Below are positions 41,864 through 53,800 of a stretch of DNA of 64,000 bases, piece by piece. A program made the translations under genes and the position numbers. How positions within the stretch are numbered: position 1 is the first letter of the stretch; every line of letters begins with the position of its first letter. Under the pieces are notes generated by a model. That model had not been told where the DNA came from. It saw only the letters and a list, made by a program, of their open reading frames with translations, and did no database searches. Origin of the DNA: Siniperca chuatsi (taxonomy: Eukaryota; Chordata; Actinopteri; Centrarchiformes; Sinipercidae); assembly GCF_020085105.1 (NCBI RefSeq), contig NC_058043.1:20293167-20357166 (forward strand), in the 5' to 3' direction.

Positions 41864-44800
41864 CTACACCAGCCTTCGTCTCTTGCAGTCACGCTCCATC
41901 TGGTCTTCAGACATGTTGGTCACTGCACCCAGAGGAGACACTTGGTTCAAGATGGAGTCGTCTGATGCCTGACCAAACAGGGCCATTAGCAAAGCAACGC
42001 CAAATCCTGTGGCACGCTCCCCCTGCAAAGACAAAATAAAACAAGGGTCAGATTCCAGTGTCATTACCGTAAAGTGACGCTGCAGTTATCTTTTTTTGTT
42101 ACGCTACCCGTAAAGTTTTCCGTAAAGTTTGGTCTAAAACCCAACTCTTCATAAATGTTACATCCATTTCTGAGAAAATACAATGATACTGGTGAGAAGA
42201 ACACATATACACTGCAGGCTTCAGTGCAGTGTAAGTGATTATGAGCCCTTTTTATGAGCTGAAACAAGACCAGGACAGAGCATCAGCATTTTTTTCTTCT
42301 AATTTTGTTATATGAAGAGCTGGTGCAATCCTGGCACACCCGCAGGAACATTTTATAAATAAATAAATAAATGGAGTTGTAAGTAAAAGAATACATATTG
42401 AACAGGTTTAATATAGAGTACCAGTAACATCAGCTGCTCTTGCTTCCTTCAAAAGCAGTGCTGACTGGGTTTCATAATTGATGAGGAAAGTAGCAGAAAT
42501 CAGTTTCTCCAAAAGAGGAAGTCAGTGTTTCTACAGATATTACTGGTTCAACTAGTTTCTGTACAACATGGAAACCATATTAAACAAAATAGTAATTCAC
42601 TGCTCACTATAGAGTTAACTACGGAGTGTCTCTTAATTAGGGAGTAGGGAATGAGTGAACGAGGGAGTCATTTCAGCCACAGCATTCATTTTCTTTCAGT
42701 GTTGACTCAGATGGGTTATTTCACATTCACTGGCATGATTCCGCTAGATAGTTTGGTCAATATTTTGGATTTTTGTTCAGAATAATTGATAAACTTCTTG
42801 TATTTTGCATTACATTACCCTCTCACTCCCTATCCCTTCACTTATCCCAGCACTACAGGGAAACACTGTCAGAGGAACCACAAACAGGGAATTTTATACT
42901 TGATTTATGCTTCATTGCGGTGCTGTCGCTAACTTCCTTAAATATTCTGCTGACTCTTCTTTCAGGTTACCGAGTCTCTGGTAATAGTTAATACTGTCCT
43001 TAAATTGTTTTGTCAAAGCACAAGAACATTTTCTTTCCAAAGCTGATATACTGCATATGGACATGCAAAAATCCATTTTCAGATACAAGTAACTTTGTAC
43101 TATTATAAAAATGTATTGACATTACTTTGTGGTGACAAAGTTCAGTAAGTCATTGGCGGAAGTTAGATTTATGTGATCCGTGTATGTGCATGTGTCTTTG
43201 TCAACTAAAGCCATGATTAAAAACAGCACAGAACACCAGCAGCTCAAGTAAGATATGGTCTGAAGTTCAACAAGTATAATTTCTGATGCTAAAGTTGCAA
43301 TATCTAATTTGTAATGACACACTCCTGTTCTGCTTCTCTGCTCATTTCAGCTTAAGACATGTCTTGTCAAACATATGCATACGCCCAATAAAACTTTCAC
43401 TTCACTAAGTTATGATTATCACCTGATTTGCTCCAGGGTAAAAATCAGAGCACTAATTGACTGCACAGTATCTGTTCGCACACCAAAGCCCCAGGTACTC
43501 ACAGCATGGACAGGAGAGGCGATATCAACATGGACCCAGACACCAGGCCAATCAAAACCCAAGTGGGAACCAATAAAGAGGCCGGCACAGGAGCTCTGGG
43601 CGTTCTCCCGGTCCTGTTAAAACACAAGAAAAAGGATGACAAACCTCAGCAACTCCCCCAAATAAATTATAACATCAGTCACCAAACAAATATTCTACTT
43701 GAAATCAAGGAGAGGAATTCAAGGAGAGCTACTCTATCCTGTTATATGTATCACCATTTAAACAATGTCAACAGAGAAGTCCCAAAGCACTTTAGAATAA
43801 CTCAAGTTTCCAGTTTCTTTGTTGCCCTCTAGGTGGAGTCTCCACCACGGCTCTGATGTGAACATAGGAAAACGCCTCGGTTGCCATAGGCTTTAAATTG
43901 CACCAACCAAGCAGTTATGGTTCTTTTCAGTGATAAAATCAGATACGGGTTTGATGACATGCAAGATACAAGTTTCAAACACAAAGCTTTTCTCTACAGT
44001 TCTGTAATGAGGTCCAGCCTGTGCTGATGTTTAATGAACCAAGTGAAATACAAAGAGATGCAGGTGAGCTACAATTAGTCAGTAAAGCCTAAAGTGTATT
44101 TCTAAAGTACACTATTTAAATTTGTCAAATGCGTCAGATTCCCATGCCCTTCGTCACGTCTTGTTTATGCATCTGTTTTTGATGAATTTGTAGTTTGCCG
44201 CTTACTGCCACAGAGTTCTTCATGTCAGCCATGGCAGAGGTGAACTCGCTGAAGTGCAGCTCTGGGCAGTAGACCAGAGGGTGAGCGAGATCTCCGCTGC
44301 TGCGGCCAGCGCGCACACACGCAACCTCCCACTGCTCACTGTTAGTCATCACAGCTGCATGGTACTTCCCTGTGGAGATCCCCTGGACAACAGAAACAAA
44401 AAAGGTTTTAGATACAAAGACAATACCTGTTGGAAACCCGAATTACTTAAAAAGGGTTTTAGTCTCTGATAAAATTAAAAAAGATAAAATCCTGAAAGTG
44501 TTATCCCTTCGAGTCTACATCTATTGACCTGTGACAGAGGTTCACTTCTTGCTTGCTGTGTAACAACAGTCTGTAAGATGCTGTCACCCACCTGTGCCCC
44601 CGTCAGTGTGGCCATGTCCAGAATAATATCAGCTGACAGGTCTTTGCTGGCATACACCACTCCGTCAGCCAGCACCAGCCTGCCCTCTGCATCAGTGTTG
44701 TTGATCTCCACTGTCCTTGAGAATAAAGACACAAAAATGAAAGATGAATTTTTTTTTAAACCACAGCCCAATTCATTCCTGTTGATCGGCCTTATAAAGT

Positions 44801-47800
44801 ATCAGACGCAGTTTGTGTGCAATCATACCGTGATGGCACAGACAAATCAAATCAGGTAATCTGACACAATATTATTAAAAAGAGTGTCTCACTTTCCAGA
44901 GTAGAGAGTGTGGATATCATCAGGTCGTGTTGCTGTGGGTCCAACTGCATTCTCTGCGAGGCAAAACACTGCATGGAGGTTATCCTTAAAGCCCTGAAGC
45001 AAACAAAAGGAGAGGGTCAGATTTTTTAATTTTTTTTAATTTTTTTTTTAATAAACTCTGTTGCAGAGAGACAGCAAAGGTTAAAATGACATCTGTGACA
45101 GCTGCTGTGAGATAATCCAAGAGTTCACCTCACCTGTTTAATAGTAGCTCTGAAAGCTCCCAAAATGGCAGCAGCTCCACCACAGTCTCTCTTCATCCCT
45201 GGCATTGTGGTCTAGTAGAAAAACAACACATATTTACATGTGATGAAGCATGATGACTTAATTAGATCTCTGATGTCGCTCTAATGCTGCACTTCTAGCA
45301 TGCAATGAGCAGGACAGTGACCCTGTAAAATAGGAGTACCTTTCCCTTGATGCTGAGTCCTCCAGTGTCATACACGATGCCCTTGCCCACCCATGCAATG
45401 GTTTGGGTTGCACCATCTGGTGTGTGGCTCAAGACCGCTAATGCAGGATGATGCTCTGCCGCCTGGCCAACTCCATAAATACCTGACAGGGTAAAAGGGT
45501 AAAGTTTAAAAACCAGCTTTAACAAAGACATCAAGGCGCAAGTGAAACAAAATTAATAGGATTACAGAGTGGATGAATGCAAAGAGAATTAATTTAGTGT
45601 CAGCAATTAACAACTGACACTAAATGTAAATTTTTCCCAACAGTTCACAGAATAACATACTGCGAGTAAACAGGTATATCTAGCTAAGAAATGTGGAGGA
45701 AATATAACATAATTATAGTGACTGCTGGGATTTTCAAAAAAAAAAAAAAGAAAAGAAAAAAAAAAGACATTAAATCCGTTATTCTGGGAATTAGCATAAT
45801 GTACGCTAATTAGAGACATATCTCTACAGACACGGTACCTCCAAACCCTCTTTGTTTCAGTTCCTCTCCACGAATGATCACTGGAGTAATTCCAAGTTCA
45901 TTTCCCACAGTCTTGATTTCCTGAAACAGAAATGGATGTCTGTGACGGGAGGCCTCATCAAAAATAATTAGAACTAGTTAGACACGTTCCTGTGGTAATA
46001 TCAACAACATTTCCAAAACAGAAATAATTACACTTACATCTAAGAAGTGGTCTGTATTCATCTCATTGCACGGTGTGTCCACAATGCGAGCTGCCAGTCG
46101 CACTCCATCAGCAGCGTTGGAGAGACACTGAACAGAAGGAAAGCCTTCAGCTATGGCAGTTAACATGAACCACAGTGGTTCAAAAACATGCTATTTTTGA
46201 GCAGCATGCTAAAGGCGCTGAAAAATGTGATTAAAAAATAAATAAATAATCGAAAAATCAAGAGCAAATCACAGTGCAGTACCTTAAGTTCTGCGACATC
46301 CAGGGGACTGCCGTCTTGCCCGACAATCACAAACTCCACAGTGACGTGCTTCTTCTCGGCCCTGCGCAAGGATGTGGAGCGGCGAGAGAAGATGGGGAAG
46401 GCCCTGGCGATGGCACAGGAGGACGCAAACACATCTGAACGCTCACACACCATCTGGAGAGGAAACACTCATATCAGCCACTTAGTCATACATTCTGTCC
46501 TTCCACTGGACGACCCAGATTTAAGGGCCATGGGACTACCAGAGGGATCCTTAACTATTATGTGACAGGTGAGAACATATAAGTCTGATAAAGGTACTGA
46601 CCACGATGCAGCGGTTGTTCCCTCCAGGCAGGCAGGAACGGACCAGACGGGACAGGAAGTGGGCAGAAGACGGGCTGTTGTGCCTGCTGACCCGTGAAGG
46701 AAGGGCGGCCACCGCAGCATGGTTGAGGTACAGGGGGCAGCTGTCCGTGGGGTTTGGGTTCAAAGCACTGAGAGCCGCCTGCCAGATCTGAGGAAGCATG
46801 AGACAAAACTGACACTTTAGATTTACTGTGGAGACAGTAGAGCAGGAACAATTAGTAGATTAATTGATTAGTTGATCCAACTGACAGAAAATTAATCTGC
46901 AACTACTTTCATTAATTGTCATTCATCAAGCACAACTGTCTAACATTAGCTGGTTAAAACTTCTCCATTGTGTGTGTCATGCCGCTTTAGACAAAAAAGG
47001 TTTTTTGTCTATCTCAGCAGTACAGCGCCATCTGTTTATTTCTGTAACTATAGTAACGTAATACGGGCGCACGTCTTGAATCAGGAAGTAGATCGCCGTG
47101 CGGTAGTCAGTTACAGCAGTGTGCGAGTTCTACCGGTCATCCGTTCTCAGGCGATCGCTTTCTCCTCTTCTCTTTGCTGAAGCAACGTCTGTGAGTATTT
47201 CTCGTCGTGTAATATTAGGATAGCGCCTATTTATATCTTTTGTACGGCTAAGTTAGCTTTCTGTTTATTACTGCTGATTGTTTACTAGCTCGATTGCGTT
47301 TACTTTACAGATCACCGCTGTGTAGATAATCCGTGCTGTTTTTTCTGTTACTTTGTATTTGGATTTAATATTAATACATATTACATTTGTATTGCATTAC
47401 AGTTTCACAATATGCCCAGTAAACTTTATGGAAATGAATCATCTGTGTCCTGGAGTTTCTTGGGAGTGTTTAAGCTGAATGGAGCTTAGTCCATGACAGT
47501 GAAAAGACGGCGACGCAGCTAACGAGGGTCACAAGGATTGCCATCTTACGGAGCAATTTAATACCAAGAGATAAGTGGTTAACGCTACAGCGCCCGTCAG
47601 CAACGCCGCCAGCTCTTCTCCCGTAATTGTCAGCGCGCAGTGAGTCACAATGTCACAACATAGCGACAGTAGGAAAAGGGACGAAGATATCCAGTCCGAG
47701 ACTATGCGTTCAAGAAGCAGTCGTTCATCTGGTTCATCGGCCAGCTCGAAGATTAGTATGGCTGTTGCCATGGCAAAGGCGAAGGCTGAAGCAGCGCAAG

Positions 47801-50800
47801 CTAGAGCAGCACACACGCAGAAAGAAATCGAACTTAAAGTAGAGCAAGCCCGCGTTCAAGCTAATCTTGATGCCTTAAACGATGAGAAAGAAAAGGATGC
47901 AGCCATAGCAGAGGCAAATGCCCTCATGGCTGGTCTACAAGATATGGGTTTTGAAGTATGCAGTAAGGCTAGCAGCCAGGTTCCTCTATCGGTCAAAGAC
48001 CAGCGAGTTGCCGCTTATGTGACGGTGCAAGCCAGCCTATGCAGCAGAGATTTATCAGTCAAAAAAGGTTGTGATTATGTTCCGCCAACGCTGCATCCTC
48101 CGTATTCCCAACCTAATGATGCTATTTTCTCAACGCCTCACTCACTCAGCGTGCGTCAAAATCAAGCTGCTGCTTCGCAGATATTATGCCACATGAAGCT
48201 CATCAAGCTTCTCAGACCAGTGGAGCGCCGCTACAACAAAGCTACAATCAAGCGCTTAACTCTGTCCCAGTGCTTCAGCGCGGTGGGATCCGTCTGCAAC
48301 AGAACATCAAAGCGGATCCCTCACCTCCTACACGCACGCATGCCCACAAGATACCTTTTGGAGCTAGCTATGACCATTCTACATCCACTGGAGATCTCAT
48401 TAAATACCTAGCTCGTAGCAGCCTGGTGACTTCAGGTCTAACCACATATGATGACCAGCCAATGAACTATTGGGCCTGGAAAACATCGTTCCTGAACGCT
48501 ATCGCCGATCTTGACCTGTCTGCTGCAGGAGAGCTCGACCTCCTCACCAAGTATCTAGGAAGAGAGTCGACAGAACAAGTAAGAAGAATTAAAACAGTTA
48601 ACATTAAGGATCCAACAACTGGATTGCGCATGGCATGGGAGCGCCTATTTAAAATATATGGCTCACCAGAGGCCGTCGAACAGGCTTTGTTCAACAAGCT
48701 AGAAAACTTTCCGAAGGTTACAACGAAGGATCCACAAAGACTCAGGGATCTAGCCGACTTGTTGTCGGAGCTACAAGCGGCCAAAGAAGACGGCTACCTT
48801 GCAGGCTTGTCGTGTTTGGATACCTCCAGAGGCATTAAGCCTATTATCGAGAAACTTCCATACAACATGCAAGAAAAGTGGCTTTACCTTGGCACACGAT
48901 ACAAACAGGAACATTTCGTTAGCTTTCCACCTTTCTCCGTGTTAGTAAACTTCATCACCACGGAAGCAAGGGCTCGCACTGACCCAAGTTTTAACTTCTT
49001 CACCCAAGCTCCAGCAGAGAGAAAGAGTAAGTGGGAGAAACCTACGAAAACATCTGTATACGTTCACAAGACGCAGGTCTCGGGAACTGCCAAGGCCGAG
49101 TGTAGAGAAAGTCACGGAACATATTGATCCTAACAAACACTGCCCTCTGCATAGAAAGCCCCACCCTCTGAGGAAATGCAGAGGCTTTCGTGAGAAGAGC
49201 ATAAGTGATCGCAAACAGCTTTTGAAAGACCAATACATCTGCTTTCGCTGTTGCTCCTCCACAGACCATCTCGCAAAGAATTGCACCGCTGACATAAAAT
49301 GTGCGGAGTGTGGGAGTGCAGCTCATGTGACAGCACTTCACCCCTACCCACCTACCTGGAGATCTAAGTCGTCCCCTTCCACTTCAGAGGATGGCGGGGA
49401 GGAGGACAAGCAGAAATCCGGGAGGTCAAGTCGACGGTGCACTCAAGTATGTGGTGAAGGATTGAGTGCCAGAACATGTGCTAAAATCTGCCTTGTCAGT
49501 GTGTTCCCCAATGGCTGCAGGAAGGAGTCCAAGAGAATGTACGCTATACTAGACGAACAGAGCAATCGCTCCCTGGCTCGGTCGGAGTTCTTTGAGATTT
49601 TTAAGATCTCTGGAAGTTCCTACTCATATACCCTCAAGACCTGTGCAGGGTGTTCAGAGACGGCGGGGAGGAGAGCCAGCAGTTACACTGTGGAGTCGGT
49701 GGACAAGAAAATAAGCATTCATCTGCCTACACTCTTGGAGTGCAACCAAATCCCTAACGTTCGCGCTGAGATTCCTACACCGGAAGCAGCCGACCATCAC
49801 GCCCACCTGAAGCGCATCGCTGACAAGATTCCGCCTTTAGATCCGGATGCCAAAATTCTCCTCTTACTGGGCAGAGACATCTTGCAAGTACATAAGGTCC
49901 GAGAACAGATAAGTGGCCCAGGAGATGCACCGTTCGCGCAAAGGCTTGATCTAGGATGGGTCGTCGTTGGCGATGTGTGCCTTGGAGGGCTCACAGAACG
50001 CAAGAGGTGGGAAGCTACAAAACAGCCATCTTAGAGAACGGTCGCATTTGCGAGTTATCTTCAACCGTGCAACAACCAGATCAAAGTGAAAGAGGTATTT
50101 GGTCAAGCATCTAGACCTCAGCATCATCCAGCACCAACCTCCATCCACGGTTCAATGACACTCAGCGGAGACCCCTTAGGGCAAACCGTCTTCGCTTGTT
50201 CTCCCGACGACCATAGACTCGCTCCATCCATGGAGGATTTAGAGTTTCTGAAGATAATGGAAGGTGAGTGCTATCAAGACAGTTTCAAAAATTGGGTTGC
50301 ACCTTTACCCTTTCGGTCGCCGAGACAGCGTCTTCCTAACAACAGGAAGCAGGTTTTCGACCGTCTTATCTCGCTCCAGCGCTCATTGGAAAAACGACCA
50401 CAGATGAAAGCCGATTTTCTGGAGTTTATGGAAAAGATGTTCAAGGCGGCACACGCTGAAGTCGCCCGCCAGTACAGCCTGGACAAGAGTGTTGGTACTT
50501 ACCTTTGTTTGGTGTGTATCATCCAAGGAAACCAGATAGGATTCGTGTGGTCTTCGACAGCAGTGCATCATATGAAGGAGTGTCGCTCAACAATATCTTG
50601 CTCACTGGTCCCGACCTTAATAATAGCTTGCTAGGTGTTCTTATGAGGTTTAGGAAGGAACAGGTGGCGATCACTGCCGACATCGAGCACATGTTCCACT
50701 GCTTTCTCGCCAAGGAGGACCACCGTGATTTTCTTCGCTTCCTGTGGTACAGGAACAACGACCCTACCTCCGACATCGTGGACTACAGAATGCGGGTTCA

Positions 50801-53800
50801 CCTTTTTGGGAATAGTCCCTCACCTGCCGTTGCAGTGTATGGTCTGCGACGGGCAGCAAAGGAAGCAGAGGCCGACTATGGTAGTGATGCAAGAAGTTTC
50901 ATCGACCGCCAGTTCTATGTCGACGACGCTTTGAAGTCCTTCAGCACAGAGGAAGAGGCCATCAGCGCCCTGGGGCGAGCACAGAAGATGCTTGCGGCTT
51001 CCAACCTCAGGCTACACAAAATTGCTTCAAATCGTCCAGCAGTCATCGAAGCGTTTCCATTTGAAGATCGCAGTAAGGACGTCAACAGCCAAGATCTCTT
51101 TGTTGATGATCCGCCAATACAACGTAGCCTTGGATTGTTCTGGAACATGCGCGCAGACACCTTCATGTTTCAAATCGAAGACGACCAGAAGCCATTCACT
51201 CGCAGAGGAGTACTTTCGACCGTGAACAGCCTCTACGATCCTCTCGGATTCCTCGCACCCATCACAGTTCATGGAAGACTAATACTCAGACAACTGACTA
51301 AGCAAGCAGAGGATTGGGACACACCTCTACCCAAAGACATGGAGACCGAATGGATTAGATGGAAACGGTCACTCCGAGACCTGGAGGGACTCCAGATACC
51401 ACGCCCCATATCGTCATTCTCTCCACCGCTGGTGCTCTAAGGAGAGAACTCTGTATCTTCGCAGATGCATCGGTCAAGGCAATAGCAGCCGTAGCCTACA
51501 TCAAGGTGACAAACCACCAAGAACAGATTGACATTGGCTTTGTCTTCGGAAGGCGAAGTTGGCGCCCAGCCCGATTTAACTATTCCAAGACTTGAGCTCT
51601 GTGCGGCTGTACTCGCCATCGAGATCGCTGAGATGGTAGTTTCAGAGATGGACATAACGTTCAACAACATCACCTACTACACAGATAGCAAGGTCGTATT
51701 GGGATACATCCAGAATCAGTCAAGGAGATTCTATGTCTATGTACACAACAGGATCCAAAGAATCTGTCAATCACCTTGTTCCGGCCCATGGAAGTACGTT
51801 CCAACGCATCTCAACCCAGCTGACATTGGGTCAAGAACTGTGCCTTCAGACTTGCTTAGCAGCACAACTTGGCTCAAAGGGCCAGCCTTTCTTCGTGATG
51901 TGTCTTCACATTCTCCTGAGATTCAAGACGCTACGACCTTATCAACCCCGACGCCGACTCTGAAGTGCGTCCCCAGGTGGTGGCGAGTTTTACTCACGTT
52001 ACCAGAGATGTGATACATCCACAACGCTTCGAACGCTTCTCCAAGTTCAGCACTCTCCTCACAGCCATAGCTCACCTCATCCACGTGGCTCGTTCTTTCG
52101 CCAATTTTACTCAGGATGAATGTCAAGGGTGGCATGTCTGTCGACCTACAGAGGAAGAGTTGTTGAGAGCCAAAGTGTGTATTGTGAAGAGCGCCCAGAA
52201 TCAGTGCTATTCAGAGGAACTTAAGTGCATCAACTCAGGATCTAACATTCCACCGAGCAGCAGCCTTTGGAAACTGCACCCCATCATAGACCAAAATCAA
52301 CTGCTTAGAGTAGGAGGTCGAATTGAGCAGTCGGATCTGAGCATGAACGAAGTTCATCCCATCATCATTCCTGGCGGCATCATCTAGCTACCCTGCTCGT
52401 GTCTCACTATCACGAAGCAGTGAAGCACCAAGGAAGACATCTGACCGAAGGCGCCATTCGAGCGGCAGGATTCTGGCTGGTGGGAGCTAAACGTTGCATC
52501 AGCAGTTTGTTTCATAGATGCGTCACTTGTAGAAGACTGAGGGGAAAAATGGAACATCAGCAGATGGCAGCTCTGCCAGCAGAACGGTTACAAGTAGCAC
52601 CTCCTTTCACCTACGTAGGTGTCGACGTCTTTGGACCCTGGGAAATCGTCTCACGCCGTACAAGAGGAGGAGTCTCCAACTCTAAACGATGGGCTGTGAT
52701 GTTCTCTTGTATGTGTTCGAGGGCAGTCCACATCGAGGTGATTGAAACCATGAGTACCAGCAGTTTTATCAATGCCTTGAGGAGGTTCTTTGCAATCAGG
52801 GGCCCTGCGAAGCAGATCCGTTCCGACTGCGGAACTAACTTCATCGGTGCTTCTCATGTACTGGACATGGATCAGTCGAATCCAGGCCTCAAAAAAGTGG
52901 AAGAGTACTTGCACACTCAGAGCTGCACATGGGTATTCAACCCACCCCACGCGTCTCATATGGGCGGCGCGTGGGAACGAATGATTGGCATTGCCCGCAG
53001 TATTTTGGACTGCATGTTGCTTGAGCAGAAAAGGTCTCATCTTTCACATGAAGTCCTGACCACCTTCATGGCCGAAGTAGCAGCAATCATGAATGCTAGA
53101 CCGCTCATCCCGGTGTCATCGGATCCGGAGTCGCTTCTTATCCTCACTCCAGCAATGCTTCTGACCCTCAAGACAGGTTCTGCACCTCCTCCTCCGTCAG
53201 GAAGCTTTGAGGAAACACATCTCATCAGAGAAGAGTGGAAGCGAGTTCAGAGCCTAGCAGACATGTTTTGGAACAGGTGGAAACATGAATACCTCAAAAC
53301 ATTGCAGCTTCGACACAAGTGGCAAGGAAAGAGGCCAAATCTACAAGAACGAGACATGGTTCTTTTGAAAGACAATCAAGCTAAGAGAAATCAATGGCCT
53401 AAAGGCATTATCACAAAAACCTTTCCAGGAGAAGATGGATTGGTTCGGAAGGTTCAAGTGGAAATTGTTAAGGATGGAACCAGAAAGACCTTTTCTCGGC
53501 CAGTTACAGAAGTGGTTTTGCTTTTTTCCCCAAAGACCGATTCTGTTACTTAATGTGGGCTCTTTAAAGACCCCAAGCGGGAGTGTCATGCCGCTTTAGA
53601 CAAAAAGGTTTTTGTCTATCTCAGCAGTACAGCGCCATCTGTTTATTTCTGTAACTATAGTAACGTAATACGGGCGCACGTCTTGAATCAGGAAGTAGAT
53701 CGCCGTGCGGTAGTCAGTTACAGCAGTGTGCGAGTTCTACGGTCATCCGTTCTCAGGCGATCGCTTTCTCCTCTTCTCTTTGCTGAAGCAACGTCTGTGA

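Noticed and set aside
48467-49351. Several minus-strand frames of 73-117 codons within the BEL element
   Set aside because: Antisense shadows of the Gag region; no motifs.
49222-50034. Treating the 270-codon zinc-knuckle/protease frame as an independent gene
   Set aside because: It is collinear with BEL/Pao Gag-Pol, lies between the LTRs and is bounded by frame changes, so it is a fragment of the retrotransposon polyprotein.
53554-53583. Possible envelope gene in the BEL/Pao element
   Set aside because: Only about 30 bp separate the integrase stop from the 3' LTR, so there is no room for one.
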